Positions 41,009 to 50,996 of a stretch of 60,892 bases of DNA are shown one piece after another. Position 1 is the first letter of the stretch. Each line of letters begins with the position of its first letter. The stretch covers positions 1 to 60,892 of the forward strand of contig JAJDZT010000014.1 in the NCBI GenBank assembly GCA_022824525.1, written 5' to 3'. The stretch is from Silicimonas sp. (lineage in GTDB: Bacteria; Pseudomonadota; Alphaproteobacteria; Rhodobacterales; Rhodobacteraceae). The translations under genes were made by a program, and so were the position numbers. The notes below the pieces were generated by a model. It saw only the letters and a list, made by a program, of their open reading frames with translations. It was not told where the DNA came from and did no database searches.

Positions 41009-41171
41009 ATGGCCACCGAAAGGGCCCGCAACATCAAGCGCGCGCAATTTTGATGAGCGGAACGCCCTCACAAACCACAACAGAGGGTGACTCTCCCGAA
41101 CCAAGGACCTATACTTGGTGGATAACGGTCGAAACAGGCCGACTTTTGAGGTTCCAACAAAGGGCAGACCC

Positions 41172-41729
41172 ATGACACGTTTTCCCCGCCGGTCTTTGCT
41201 GACCGGTTCCGCTGCACTTCTGGCATTGGCCGCTTGCGGCAATGGTGTCGGGAGCGACGGCGCAGCAAAACTGGACGGCCGCGTTGATGCAACGCTCGCC
41301 TTTCTTGACAGCAACTATCCCGGCACCCGCGATCTGAAGGAAAAGGCCGTTGGCATGCTGGTGATGCCGCTTGTCACCGAGGCCAGCTTTGGTTTCGGAG
41401 GGTCCTATGGACGCGGCGCGTTGCGGATCGATGACATCTCGGTCGACTACTATTCGGCCAGCCAGGCCAGCTTTGGCTTCCAGGCCGGTGCGCAGCAATA
41501 TGCGCATGTCCTCTACTTCATGACGGAAGAAGCGCTGGCGCAGTTCCGGACGTCTTCCGGCTGGGCCGCAGGTGCGGACATGGAGTACGCCGTGAACGAT
41601 CGCGGTGGAAACCTTTCGGCGGAGACGACCACCGTTCTGGCGCCGGTCATTGCCGTCGTTTTCGGTCAGGCCGGTCTATTGGCGGGCGCGTCTGTTGAAG
41701 GCACCAAGTATACGCGGATCATTCCCTGA
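41172..41729 (+). CDS. SYLF-domain (YSC84-like) lipoprotein
   Basis: This 185-residue protein begins with a lipoprotein signal (MTRFPRRSLLTGSAALLALA, Arg-rich with a lipobox ending at Cys22). The rest fits the SYLF lipid-binding fold: LKEKAVGMLVMPLVTEASFG and GGSYGRGALRIDD early on, and a C-terminal GASVEGTKYTRI. In eukaryotes the fold binds phosphoinositides; in bacteria the role is unclear. It is probably anchored in the periplasmic or outer membrane. The ATG at 41172 was chosen over a longer frame. The end overlaps the convergent MFS gene by 11 bases. Confidence 0.85.
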   Translation: MTRFPRRSLLTGSAALLALAACGNGVGSDGAAKLDGRVDATLAFLDSNYPGTRDLKEKAVGMLVMPLVTEASFGFGGSYGRGALRIDDISVDYYSASQASFGFQAGAQQYAHVLYFMTEEALAQFRTSSGWAAGADMEYAVNDRGGNLSAETTTVLAPVIAVVFGQAGLLAGASVEGTKYTRIIP

Positions 41730-42900
41730 TCGCGCGGGCCGCACGGACATAAAGTAACAAGGCGAGAAGCGCGGCGAGTTCGAAGCCTGCCGCGCTCCAG
41801 AAGGCCGAAGCGATGGACTGCGTTGCATCGGCCAGCCACCCGGCCAGCGCGGGTGCCGACACGAAGATCACGTAATACACGGTGAAAAACACGCCCATGC
41901 CCGCGGTTCGTTCGGCAGGCGTCAGAACCTTTGCGGGCATCCCCATGATCGGTCCGGCGACCATACCACTGAAAATGCCGAAACCGACAAAGGCCGCAAG
42001 GGTCCAGCTCGGCGAAAGTGACAGCGGCGCGAGGACAGCGAGCACAACAACTCCAAACCCTATCATTTCGCGGCCACGCCCGGTTCGGTCGGCGATAATC
42101 CCTCCGATGGGGGCCGCTATCGCCAGCGTCCAGAGAATGAGACTGGTGATCCTTGCGGCACCAGCCGGGTCCGCGCCCTGCCCGACCATCATTGCGGTAC
42201 CAAGTCCGAACATCACGGCAAGGCCGCCGTTGAAAGTCCCCCAGCAAAGACCCGCCGCGAGAACGGCGTGCAGCGTGGCGCCTTTGGGCCAGGCCTTTGC
42301 CGCGTTGGACGACACCTCCTCCGTGGGCGCGCGGTAGGCCAGTCCGACGATCAGGGCGACCGATACGGAAAGTGCGGCCAGAAGCCAGAAGGCGGCGGAA
42401 AGGCCGAACATGCCGACAAGCGGAGGAAACAGCACCAGTGCGACTGCGATGCCGAAGGGCCAGGAATTGATGAAGATCGCGAGTGCAGTCGTGATCTCGG
42501 CGCCGGCAAACCAGTCGGTGACCATTTTGGTCAGCAGGATATTGATGACCACGCCACCGACACCCGCCATCACGTGCCCGGCCAGAAAAACATCCCATCG
42601 ATCCGTCAGCGCCATCAGGACAGCGCCGAGCCCCATCAGGCCAAGCGATGTCGCCACCACCGGTCGTTCGCCAAATCGCTGACCAATGGAAGATCCGGGC
42701 AATGCGAAGACGAGCCCCGGCGCCACGTAGAGGCCGATCAGGACACCGATCTCGGCAAGCCCGACACCGAACCGATCCGTCAGAACCGGGGACAGCGCCC
42801 CGATGGCCTGATACTGCATCGCCATGACGGTGCGCGCACTGAACAGAAGAGCGAGAATGCTCCAGCGACGCGGGTCCGCCCCGGCCGGTCCATCAGCCAA
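41719..42900 (-). CDS. MFS transporter
   Basis: This 393-residue protein has about 12 membrane helices. The loop QRFGERPVVATSLGLMGLGA, between helices 2 and 3, is the MFS motif A region, and IIADRTGRGREMIGFGVVVL is its repeat in the second half. RRWSILALLFSARTVMAMQY at the start is usual for a branch of cyanate/nitrate-type or drug-efflux-like permeases. The start is TTG at 42900, overlapping the stop of the dehydrogenase gene by 8 bases, so the two genes form an operon. The substrate is unknown; it may supply the acid oxidised by that enzyme. Confidence 0.85.
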   Translation of the reverse strand: MADGPAGADPRRWSILALLFSARTVMAMQYQAIGALSPVLTDRFGVGLAEIGVLIGLYVAPGLVFALPGSSIGQRFGERPVVATSLGLMGLGAVLMALTDRWDVFLAGHVMAGVGGVVINILLTKMVTDWFAGAEITTALAIFINSWPFGIAVALVLFPPLVGMFGLSAAFWLLAALSVSVALIVGLAYRAPTEEVSSNAAKAWPKGATLHAVLAAGLCWGTFNGGLAVMFGLGTAMMVGQGADPAGAARITSLILWTLAIAAPIGGIIADRTGRGREMIGFGVVVLAVLAPLSLSPSWTLAAFVGFGIFSGMVAGPIMGMPAKVLTPAERTAGMGVFFTVYYVIFVSAPALAGWLADATQSIASAFWSAAGFELAALLALLLYVRAARAIRE

Positions 42901-43765
42901 GGGCGCGCAGTCGTTTGATCAGGCTCGATGTGTCCCAGCGACCGCCGCCAAGCTTTTGGACGTCCTTGTAGAACTGATCGACCAGCGCCGTGACAGGAAG
43001 GCTCGCACCGGTGTCATTGGCCGTGCTGAGGCAGATGCCAAGGTCCTTGCGCATCCAGTCCACCGCGAACCCATGATCGAAATGATCGTCGAGCATTGTC
43101 TCGTAGCGGTTCGCCATCTGCCAGGAACCGGCGGCGCCTTGGCTGATCACCTCGACCACTGCGCGACCATCGAGCCCCGCTTTCTCCGCGAAATGCAGCG
43201 CCTCGGACAATCCCTGAACCAAGCCTGCAATGGCGATCTGGTTGCACATCTTGGTGATCTGACCTGCCCCGCTTTCGCCGATGCGTCGGCAAATCTTGGC
43301 ATATGCGTCCATTACTGGTTCCGCACGGTCATAGACGGCTTGATCACCACCACACATGATCGAAAGCGCGCCGTTCTCGGCGCCGGCCTGCCCCCCGGAG
43401 ATCGGAGCGTCGACGAAGGAAATGCCCTTCTCTGCCGCTGCCGCATAGAGTTCGCGGGTGACAGCCGCGGAAACGGTCGTGTGATCGACGAAGACCGACC
43501 CTTCCGCCATGCTGGCAAACGCGCCGTCCTCACCAAGACAAACCGACCGCAGATCGTCATCATTGCCCACGCAGGCCATGACGAATTCTGCGCCTTCAGC
43601 CGCTGCGCGTGGCGTGGCACCATTGCCGCCACCGTGCTCGGAAGACCATTTTTCGGCCTTGGCATGGGTGCGGTTGTAGACCGTTACGTCATGCCCTGCT
43701 GCCTTCAGGTGCCCCGCCATTGGATACCCCATGACCCCTAGTCCTAGAAACGCGCATTTCGCCAT
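42893..43765 (-). CDS. 3-Hydroxyisobutyrate dehydrogenase-family oxidoreductase
   Basis: This 290-residue beta-hydroxyacid dehydrogenase has FLGLGVMGYPMAGHLKAAGH for NAD(P), VDAPISGGQAGAENGALSIM (substrate-binding DxPxSGG) and QITKMCNQIAIAG, which places the catalytic Lys. DLGICLSTANDTGASLP is the C-terminal signature. Members oxidise 3-hydroxyisobutyrate, tartronate semialdehyde, gamma-hydroxybutyrate or related compounds. The residues that separate these cannot be judged safely. It is coupled to the MFS gene by an 8-base overlap. Confidence 0.88.
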   Translation of the reverse strand: MAKCAFLGLGVMGYPMAGHLKAAGHDVTVYNRTHAKAEKWSSEHGGGNGATPRAAAEGAEFVMACVGNDDDLRSVCLGEDGAFASMAEGSVFVDHTTVSAAVTRELYAAAAEKGISFVDAPISGGQAGAENGALSIMCGGDQAVYDRAEPVMDAYAKICRRIGESGAGQITKMCNQIAIAGLVQGLSEALHFAEKAGLDGRAVVEVISQGAAGSWQMANRYETMLDDHFDHGFAVDWMRKDLGICLSTANDTGASLPVTALVDQFYKDVQKLGGGRWDTSSLIKRLRALG

Positions 43766-43839
43766 GGTGTTCTCCTTCCTGTCGGCTTAAGTTCCGGCAA
43801 CACCTAACGAGAACGAGCACACAGTCAATAAGGGCAGGC

Positions 43840-46326
43840 ATGGCGCGTGTATTTCGCTGGCTTCTCCGGATCGTGACCGGGGCACTGGTTCTGGGGATCG
43901 CGTCTGGTTTCCTGCTCTATTGGTTCTTTTCCCGCTCCATCCCTGACTACAACGAAGCCTTGACCGTCAGCGGCCTCACGGCTCCGGTCGAAATCGTGCG
44001 CGACAACGCGATTGTCCCGCATATTTTTGGTGAAACGGATGAAGATGTGTATTTCGGGCTTGGCCTCGCTCACGCTCAGGACCGTCTTTGGCAGATGACA
44101 ATGCTGCGCCGCACCGCTCAAGGTCGACTGTCGGAGCTGTTCGGCACGCGCACGGTCCGGATTGACGAATTGCTCCGCCGGTTCGATTTCTACGCGCTCT
44201 CGGTGAAATCCTTCGCGGCGCAAGACGATTACACGAAGGCCGCACTTCGCGCTTATGCCGCTGGCGTGAACGCCTGGCTCGAGAAAGTGAACGAAGGAGC
44301 CCGTGGTCGGGGTGCGCCGGAATTCTGGATGTTCGAACCTGCCATTGCGCCCTGGCAACCGGCCGATAGCATCGCGATTGGCAAGCTCATGGCGCTCCGG
44401 CTTTCGAGCCACCTCGAAAATGAAGTCTTGCGGGCGCGCACGTCGCAAATGGTCGGGGCCGACAGGCTACAGGACCTGCTTTACGACGATCCGGGTGCCG
44501 CCACCGTAGCCTTGCCCGACTACGCGAGCCTTTTTGCCCCGCCGGATGGCGCGCCTCTGTCATTCGCAAGCTTGGCCGGAGATACCACGGACTTGCGTAC
44601 CGATCCGCTCTCCCCCTTGCGCCACAGGAACTTTGGTGGGGCCTCGAACGCTTGGGCGGCCGATCCGACGCGCTCGGCAGCGGGCGGAACACTTCTCGCC
44701 AATGATCCGCATCTGGAATTCGACGCACCGTCGATTTGGTACCTCGCTCGCCTTGAGCTTGCGAGCGGCGGCGTGATCGGTGGAACGATACCGGGTGCTC
44801 CGGTGGTTTTGGTCGGGCGCTCGGATCGCTTGGGATGGGCGTTGACCTCGACCGGCGCCGACGACCAGGACGTCTACATTGAGCGTCTGAACCCGGACAA
44901 TCCGGAAGAAGCGCTGACCCCCAACGGTTGGCGGCGTCTCGCGTCACGCCAATCCATCATTCGCGTGGCCGATTCTGATCCGGTGACGGTGACGCTCCGG
45001 TGGTCCGAAAATGGTCCGATACTGCCGGGATCGCACTACAACCTCGCCAGCGTGACACCGCGCGGACATGTGGCATCGGTCAACTGGACCGCGTTGCGGA
45101 GCGATGACACGACGCTGACGGCTCTCCTCGGGCTGATGCGATCGGGCTCGGTGGACGAGGCGCTTGCGGCTGGTGAAGCGTTCACGGCGCCTCCCCAGAA
45201 CCTGACCCTGGTGGACGAAGAACGCATTGCCATGAAGGTCGTCGGAAAACTGCCGCGCCGCGCCGCCCGCCATCAGACAAAAGGTCGGATGCCGAGCCCC
45301 GGCTGGCTGGCCGAGAACCGCTGGCAGGAAGATTTCGGGTACAAGGCGAACCCGGAAGTGACTGATCCGGAAGGCGGTATCCTTGGCAACACCAACAACA
45401 AGGTGACGGACAAGCCCTTCCCGTTCCACGTCAGCCATGAATGGAGCGACACGCAGCGCGTACAACGCTGGCAACGTTTGATGCAGACCCGCGAAGTGCA
45501 CACCCGCGAAAGCTTCATAGAAGCGCAATTGGACACGGTCTCGATCACGGCGCGCGCGCTCCTGCCGCTTGTGGCGCGCGATCTTTGGTTCACCGGCGAA
45601 GCGGCCGAGGCGGGCACGCCGGAACGGCGGCGCCGCGATGCGCTGGATCTGTTGGCGGGCTGGAATGGCGAGATGAACGAGCATCTGCCGGAACCGCTTC
45701 TCTACATGGCCTGGATGCGCGAATTGCAGGACCGGCTGATCCGCGACGAGTTGGGTACGCTTGCGGACGAGTTCCCGCATCTCGAACCCGTCTTCGTGGA
45801 ACGCGTGTTCCGTGACGTTGACGGAGCAAGCGCCTGGTGCGACGTGATCCAATCGGCCGAGGTCGAAAGCTGCAGCGATATCGCGCGCCTTGCCCTGGAT
45901 GACGCCCTTCTCTGGATACAGGAGACATATGGCCTCGAACTGGGTGCGCTGCGTTGGGGCGACGCCCATGAAGCCACCCATGACCACGCGGTGCTTGGCG
46001 AGCTCGGTTGGGTGTCTTGGGTCGTGAATATCCGGCAATCGACCTCCGGAGGTGACAATACGCTGCAGCGCGGTCGTACGTCCGGAAGGGACCCATCGCC
46101 GTTTCAGAACGTACACGGTGCCGGGTACCGGGGCGTCTATGATTTCGCGGACCCGGACAGCTCCGTTTACGTGATTGCAACCGGTCAATCCGGGCATCCA
46201 CTGTCCCGTCACTACGACGACTTGGGAGAGCTCTGGCGGCGGGGCGAGTACATCCCGATGACACTCGACCCCGAACTGGCGCGCGCAGGCGCGGTCGGGA
46301 TCACGCGATTGATACCGGAAGAGTAA
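43840..46326 (+). CDS. Penicillin acylase-family (Ntn-hydrolase) protein
   Basis: This 828-residue precursor has an N-terminal hydrophobic stretch (about 6-30) that sends it to the periplasm. An alpha-chain region follows, then the self-cleavage site FGGASNAWA. Ser269 becomes the N-terminal nucleophile of the beta chain, with Asn270 next to it. LLANDPHLEFDAPSIWYLAR is the usual motif just downstream. The family includes penicillin, cephalosporin and acyl-homoserine-lactone acylases, which hydrolyse amide-linked acyl groups. The signal-degrading or nutrient role cannot be chosen here. It ends next to the second hairpin repeat. Confidence 0.9.
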   Translation: MARVFRWLLRIVTGALVLGIASGFLLYWFFSRSIPDYNEALTVSGLTAPVEIVRDNAIVPHIFGETDEDVYFGLGLAHAQDRLWQMTMLRRTAQGRLSELFGTRTVRIDELLRRFDFYALSVKSFAAQDDYTKAALRAYAAGVNAWLEKVNEGARGRGAPEFWMFEPAIAPWQPADSIAIGKLMALRLSSHLENEVLRARTSQMVGADRLQDLLYDDPGAATVALPDYASLFAPPDGAPLSFASLAGDTTDLRTDPLSPLRHRNFGGASNAWAADPTRSAAGGTLLANDPHLEFDAPSIWYLARLELASGGVIGGTIPGAPVVLVGRSDRLGWALTSTGADDQDVYIERLNPDNPEEALTPNGWRRLASRQSIIRVADSDPVTVTLRWSENGPILPGSHYNLASVTPRGHVASVNWTALRSDDTTLTALLGLMRSGSVDEALAAGEAFTAPPQNLTLVDEERIAMKVVGKLPRRAARHQTKGRMPSPGWLAENRWQEDFGYKANPEVTDPEGGILGNTNNKVTDKPFPFHVSHEWSDTQRVQRWQRLMQTREVHTRESFIEAQLDTVSITARALLPLVARDLWFTGEAAEAGTPERRRRDALDLLAGWNGEMNEHLPEPLLYMAWMRELQDRLIRDELGTLADEFPHLEPVFVERVFRDVDGASAWCDVIQSAEVESCSDIARLALDDALLWIQETYGLELGALRWGDAHEATHDHAVLGELGWVSWVVNIRQSTSGGDNTLQRGRTSGRDPSPFQNVHGAGYRGVYDFADPDSSVYVIATGQSGHPLSRHYDDLGELWRRGEYIPMTLDPELARAGAVGITRLIPEE

Positions 46327-46327
46327 A

Positions 46328-46372
46328 GGGGGCTCTGCCCCCGACGCCTGCGGCGCCTCCCCCGGGATATTT
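46328..46372. repeat. GC-rich hairpin repeat, copy 2 (terminator-like)
   Basis: GGGGGC-TCT-GCCCCC (46328-46342), a second small hairpin CGCC-TGC-GGCG (46345-46355), then CCCCCGGGATATTT (46359-46372). It begins one base after the acylase stop codon. It shares both end parts with copy 1 at 36423-36456, but has an insert of about 12 bases that contains the second hairpin. Confidence 0.8.
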
Positions 46373-46415
46373 CGACCAGGAAGAAGACGTCATGGAAGGC
46401 GCGGCCGCAGAAGCG

Positions 46416-47684
46416 TCACAGTCGTTCGAACCGAGCCGCCTGGGCCTCCGACCAGGTCACGGTCAGTGACCAGCCGTCCTCGGTAACCTGCTCGTCGTCC
46501 ACGACGCCTTGCTCGAAAAGCCAGGCTCGCTTTTTTCCTTCCGCGTGCTGGACCTGGAGCGTTGCGGTTCTGAGACCCTTAGACAGTGCAGCTTCGATGG
46601 CGTCCAACAGCGGCTGCAACCCGGCATCGGAGAGCGCCGATGTCACGACGGTGTCTTCCCTGCGTGCGGCGGCATTCAGAAGCGGTTCCGGATCCGCAAC
46701 CTGATCAATCTTGTTCCAGACCTCGATGACCGTCCGGTCGTCCCCGACGCCCAGTTCGGAGAGAATGCTCATGACATCCGTGCGCTGCTCCTCCGTCTCC
46801 GGGTGCGAGATATCGCGCACATGGGCGATGACATCGGCGGACAGCACCTCTTCCAGTGTCGCGCGGAACGCCGCCACGAGTTGCGTCGGCAGGTCGGAAA
46901 TGAAACCCACCGTGTCAGACAGAATGACCTCGCGTCCGGTGGCGAGTTTCACCGCCCGCATCGTCGGATCCAGCGTGGCGAAGAGCATGTCCTTGGCGAG
47001 GACTTCGGCCCCCGTCAGGCGATTGAAGATCGTCGACTTTCCCGCGTTGGTGTAGCCGACCAGCGCCACGATCGGAAATGGAACCTTGGCCCGCGCCTCC
47101 CGATGCAAGGTGCGGGTCTTGACCACCTTGTCGAGCTGTCGCCTGAGCCGCACGAGCTGATCGTCGATGGCGCGTCGGTCGGCCTCTATCTGTGTCTCGC
47201 CGGGGCCACCGACGAACCCCAGTCCACCACGCTGACGCTCAAGGTGCGTCCAGGCGCGGACCAGCCGGGTCCGCTGATAGGAGAGCGCCGCCATCTCGAC
47301 CTGCAACACGCCTTCGCGTGTCGCGGCCCGGTCGGAGAAGATCTCGAGGATGAGGCTCGTCCGATCAAGCAATTTGACCTTCCAGTCGCGCTCCAGGTTC
47401 CGTTGCTGAACCGGCGTCACCGGACCGTCGATCAGAACGAGTTCGATGTCTTCCGACTTGATGCGGGTCGCAAGCTCTTCGATCTTGCCTTTCCCGAAGA
47501 GAAGACCGGGTGAGGGTTTGGGCAACCGCACGATCTCGGCCCCGACCACCTCAAGGCCGGGCAGCGCCGCGGCAAGCGAAACGGCCTCTTCCAGCGCGAA
47601 GGAAGCCTCGCGTCGATCGGGATTGCTGGTGATATCCGGGTGCAGAATGAGCGCGCGTGTGGCGCGCTCTTCTTCAGTCTCCAC
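46416..47684 (-). CDS. hflX: GTPase HflX
   Basis: This 422-residue ribosome-splitting GTPase has an N-terminal HflX domain (about 1-180; LPKPSPGLLFGKGKIEELA and LDRTSLILEIFSDRAATREG). The G domain contains VALVGYTNAGKSTIFNRLTG (Walker A), DTVGFISDLP (G3) and NKID (G4). HflX frees stalled ribosomes, mainly under stress. The start is GTG at 47684, two bases after the hfq stop, the normal hfq-hflX pairing. The first codons after GTG (ETEEERATRALILHPD) agree with relatives. Confidence 0.95.
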   Translation of the reverse strand: METEEERATRALILHPDITSNPDRREASFALEEAVSLAAALPGLEVVGAEIVRLPKPSPGLLFGKGKIEELATRIKSEDIELVLIDGPVTPVQQRNLERDWKVKLLDRTSLILEIFSDRAATREGVLQVEMAALSYQRTRLVRAWTHLERQRGGLGFVGGPGETQIEADRRAIDDQLVRLRRQLDKVVKTRTLHREARAKVPFPIVALVGYTNAGKSTIFNRLTGAEVLAKDMLFATLDPTMRAVKLATGREVILSDTVGFISDLPTQLVAAFRATLEEVLSADVIAHVRDISHPETEEQRTDVMSILSELGVGDDRTVIEVWNKIDQVADPEPLLNAAARREDTVVTSALSDAGLQPLLDAIEAALSKGLRTATLQVQHAEGKKRAWLFEQGVVDDEQVTEDGWSLTVTWSEAQAARFERL

Positions 47685-47686
47685 CC

Positions 47687-47920
47687 TTACTCTTCACCTT
47701 CATACAGCGAAATAGGCTGTGCAGGCATGATCGTTGAAATAGCGTGTTTGTAAACAAGTTGAGATTGGCCATCGCGGCGGAGCAGCACGCAGAAGTTGTC
47801 AAACCAGGTGATTACGCCTTGCAGTTTGACGCCATTGATCAGGAAGATGGTTACGGGAACCTTGGTTTTCCTGACATGATTCAGAAATGCGTCCTGCAGA
47901 TTCTGTCTGTCGGAAGCCAT
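47687..47920 (-). CDS. hfq: RNA chaperone Hfq
   Basis: This 77-residue hexameric Sm-like protein begins [20 protein letters not shown]. The Sm1 region [18 protein letters not shown] and the Sm2 motif VYKHAIS are clear. The chain ends shortly after the Sm fold, with the short tail typical of alphaproteobacteria. It pairs small RNAs with their targets. The true start is the ATG at 47920; upstream sequence in frame is not coding. Hfq also links to nitrogen regulation in several alphaproteobacteria, which fits the ntr genes in the same block. Confidence 0.97.
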   Translation of the reverse strand: MASDRQNLQDAFLNHVRKTKVPVTIFLINGVKLQGVITWFDNFCVLLRRDGQSQLVYKHAISTIMPAQPISLYEGEE

Positions 47921-48062
47921 ATTTTTAAAGCCTTTTGTTCTTGCGGTCGTTTGCGACCGGTTCGTTTGCGCCCCCGCACTATGAAGTGCGACCCCGCGTA
48001 AGGCCAGCCCCCAAAACAACTTTGTTTCAGGGCACTGGGTCAGCCGATCCGCGGCTCCAAAA

Positions 48063-49568
48063 TCAGCGCCAGAATTCCGGGTTGAGAAGCGCGATGATGG
48101 CGATCGTCTCAAGGCGTCCAAGGATCATGGCCGCAGACAGGATCAAGCGTGCCGTGTCGCTCAAAGCGACCAGTTGAATGGGCTCGGCGCCCGCACTTTC
48201 GACGAGTGGACCGGTGGTCGAAAGGGCAGCCACCGTCAGGATCACGGCATCTTCGAAATCCACGGCACCTGCCAGCGAAATGGCCGCTGTCACGAAAGCC
48301 ACCGAAAGCGCGAAGAGCATGAAGAAGACCCATGCTGCATAGGCCCCCTCACGCCGAAATGCACGACCCAGCCGACCGGCGGCCCCGATGGAATTGGGTT
48401 GCACCAGCTTCTCCATCTCCCGAAGGCCGTGCTGTGCCAACGCGTAGCAGCGCAGGAGCTTCACACCACCGGCCGTGGTCGCGACCCCGCCGCCAAACAC
48501 CGCCAGCCCGAGAAGCAGCACGCCCGGCGCACCAAAGCCCGACCACGCCCGCGCGGTATCCCAGGACCCGGATTCGAAACCGGTCGTTGTCAGGAAGGAG
48601 GTTACGGTGAACAGAGCTCCCCAAAGCCCCTTCAGTCCTTCGAACAGCGAAATCTCCTGGTCTTCGAAGCTGACCAGCCAGTGCCGCAGAAACAAAAGCA
48701 GCGAAAGGAGCAGACACAAGCCGATCCCGGTGCGAAATTCCGGGTCCGATGAGAGTGAGCGCCAACCTTCCGGTCTTTCGTCGGCAAGGAATGTCAGTCG
48801 CGACAAGGCGAAGATGAAGAAGACAAAGATGATGACTTCTCCGAGGCCTCCCGACGACGTCCCCGCCACGCCTGCCACCGGTGATATGCCCGATGTGGAC
48901 AGAACTGACATCGCGTGGCAGAGCGCCACGAGCGGACGGTCGCCCGCTACGTAGAGTGCGAGCCAGAGCGTTCCCGTCAGACCTGCATAGATTGGCAGAA
49001 GCCGCACGGCGTATCGCCGGAGGCGTGTCGACGGATCTGCGATGTTCACCGCTTGGCGCGCGCCTTCTCCGATCCGACCGCGAGCGGAGATCTCAAATCC
49101 TCCGAGTGTGAGCGGCGCAAACACCGCAATGGCAGTCACCCAGACAAAGAACCCGCCCATCCATGCGACCTGCGCCCGCCACAAATGCACGGCGTCCGGC
49201 AGGCGTTCGGGCGCGAACAGCGTCATGCCTGTCGTCGTCAGGCTGGACACCATCTCGAAAAATGCATTGTGAAAGCGGGTATCCGGGACAGCCTCTGCAA
49301 AGGGGACGGCCAGCATGACCGGCAGAATCGTGAAACAGGCGAGGATCGAAATCAGGTGGCTCCGGCCCTGTCGGCGGATGCGCATATTCTGCGTGGCCAA
49401 CCCGAGCATGAGAACGAAGATCACGAACAGGATCCCGGAATACAGGAAAGCGCGTGAGGTGGCATAGTCGCTCACGACATAGGCATAGGTCGCCGGTCCG
49501 AACATCGACAGCGCCGCCACGCCCATCAGGACGACGATGAAAGGCAAATTGTAAAACCGCTCGATCAT
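48063..49568 (-). CDS. trkH: Potassium uptake protein TrkH
   Basis: This 501-residue integral membrane protein has four M1-P-M2 repeats that form the potassium pore. Pore-loop segments include [33 protein letters not shown] and [11 protein letters not shown], with the selectivity Gly of each repeat following Thr-Thr or Thr-Ser. [13 protein letters not shown] is another family mark. Uptake is gated by TrkA, the next gene upstream. It follows trkA by 51 bases. Confidence 0.94.
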   Translation of the reverse strand: MIERFYNLPFIVVLMGVAALSMFGPATYAYVVSDYATSRAFLYSGILFVIFVLMLGLATQNMRIRRQGRSHLISILACFTILPVMLAVPFAEAVPDTRFHNAFFEMVSSLTTTGMTLFAPERLPDAVHLWRAQVAWMGGFFVWVTAIAVFAPLTLGGFEISARGRIGEGARQAVNIADPSTRLRRYAVRLLPIYAGLTGTLWLALYVAGDRPLVALCHAMSVLSTSGISPVAGVAGTSSGGLGEVIIFVFFIFALSRLTFLADERPEGWRSLSSDPEFRTGIGLCLLLSLLLFLRHWLVSFEDQEISLFEGLKGLWGALFTVTSFLTTTGFESGSWDTARAWSGFGAPGVLLLGLAVFGGGVATTAGGVKLLRCYALAQHGLREMEKLVQPNSIGAAGRLGRAFRREGAYAAWVFFMLFALSVAFVTAAISLAGAVDFEDAVILTVAALSTTGPLVESAGAEPIQLVALSDTARLILSAAMILGRLETIAIIALLNPEFWR

Positions 49569-49619
49569 CTGGAGAGGTCCACGCGGCCTGAGGGGAAGCG
49601 GAGGGCGCTCATCATGCGC

Positions 49620-50996
49620 TCAGAAGAAATCGATCGACGCCTGGAAGAGTTGCTCGACCGCCGGAACATCCTCGGCCAAGGCGAACACGACGATGATGTC
49701 CCCCTCATCGATGCGGACATCCCCTGCGGGCTTCACCACGTCATCCCCTTTCTGGATCGCACCGACAAGCACGCCTTCGGGGAAATCGATGTCGCGGATC
49801 TGGCGGCCGGCCAAAGAGGATGGCGAGAGAATTTGCGCCTCGATCACTTCCGCTTCTGCATCACCAATCGAATAGACCGCCCGAACGCGCCCGTGCCGAA
49901 TGTGCCGGAGGATGGAGCTTACGGTCGTCGCTCTCGGGTTGATGTAGGCGTCGATTTCGAGCGGTTCCATCAAAGGCAAGAGCGTCGGATCGTTGACAAG
50001 CGCGATCGCCATCCGGCAACCCGCTTGCTTGGCACGAACGCTGGCCAGCAGGTTCGTGTTGTCGTCGTCGGTCACTGCGAGGATCGCGTCTGCCTTCTCG
50101 ATCCCGGCTTCCGACAGCAGGTCGCGGTTCATGCCGTTCCCGTGGAGTACAATGGTGCGCTCGAGGGAATCCGCGGCGCGCTCAGCACATGTGCGGTTCT
50201 TCTCGATCACCCGGGCGCGCAACCGCTCGGCGCGGCCTTCAAGGGCTTGAGCCACGGACAATCCGATATTGCCGCCGCCAACGATGACCACGCGTTCCTG
50301 ACGATGGACCGTCTTCCCGAAGATCTCGAAAGTCCGCGTCATGTCCTCGAAGTGGGCCATGACGTAGACCTGATCATCGGCATAAAGCTGATCGCCCGGG
50401 TCGGGCGCAAACAGCCGCTCTTTCCTGCGCACACCGACAACAATGGCGCGCAGGGTGGAAAAAAGATCGGTCAGCTGGCGCAGCGGGGTGTTCAGGACGG
50501 GGCAGTCCTCGTCAAGCTGAATGCCGAGGAGTTGCGCCTTCCCTCCAAGGAAAAGCTCGGTATCGAAAGCGGCGGGCGCTGCCAAACGTCTGAGCGCGGC
50601 CTCAGCCACTTCGCGTTCCGGGCTGATCACGACATCAATCGGAAGGTGGTCGCGCCGATACAGGTCGGAGTAGATCGCATTCAGATAGCTCTGCGCTCTC
50701 AGGCGAGCAATCTTGCGAGGCACCTCGAAAACGGAATGAGCCACCTGACAGGTGACCATGTTGACCTCATCGGAATGGGTCGCCGCGATAATCATGTCAG
50801 CATCGCGGGCGCCGGCCTTATCCAGCACATCGGGATAGCTGGCATGGCCTGCAATGCCTTGCACATCAAGCGCGTCAGTCGCGCGCCGCACGAGATCGGG
50901 ATTGTGGTCGACGACGGTGACGTCGTTTCTCTCTCCCGAGAGATGCCGCGCGATCTGCCATCCAACCTGGCCCGCGCCGCAGATGATCACCTTCAT
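49620..50996 (-). CDS. trkA: Trk potassium transporter regulatory subunit TrkA
   Basis: This 458-residue cytosolic protein has two RCK halves. Each has a Rossmann nucleotide site: VIICGAGQVGWQIARHLSG at the start and VVIVGGGNIGLSVAQALEG at about 230. Each is followed by a TrkA_C domain (for example QLYADDQVYVMAHFEDMTRT). It binds NADH or ATP and opens TrkH. The ATG at 50996 has AAGAGG before it; the longer open frame adds no conserved sequence. In many relatives trkA directly follows ntrX, but here two unrelated genes and a gap of about 360 bases lie between them. Confidence 0.94.
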   Translation of the reverse strand: MKVIICGAGQVGWQIARHLSGERNDVTVVDHNPDLVRRATDALDVQGIAGHASYPDVLDKAGARDADMIIAATHSDEVNMVTCQVAHSVFEVPRKIARLRAQSYLNAIYSDLYRRDHLPIDVVISPEREVAEAALRRLAAPAAFDTELFLGGKAQLLGIQLDEDCPVLNTPLRQLTDLFSTLRAIVVGVRRKERLFAPDPGDQLYADDQVYVMAHFEDMTRTFEIFGKTVHRQERVVIVGGGNIGLSVAQALEGRAERLRARVIEKNRTCAERAADSLERTIVLHGNGMNRDLLSEAGIEKADAILAVTDDDNTNLLASVRAKQAGCRMAIALVNDPTLLPLMEPLEIDAYINPRATTVSSILRHIRHGRVRAVYSIGDAEAEVIEAQILSPSSLAGRQIRDIDFPEGVLVGAIQKGDDVVKPAGDVRIDEGDIIVVFALAEDVPAVEQLFQASIDFF

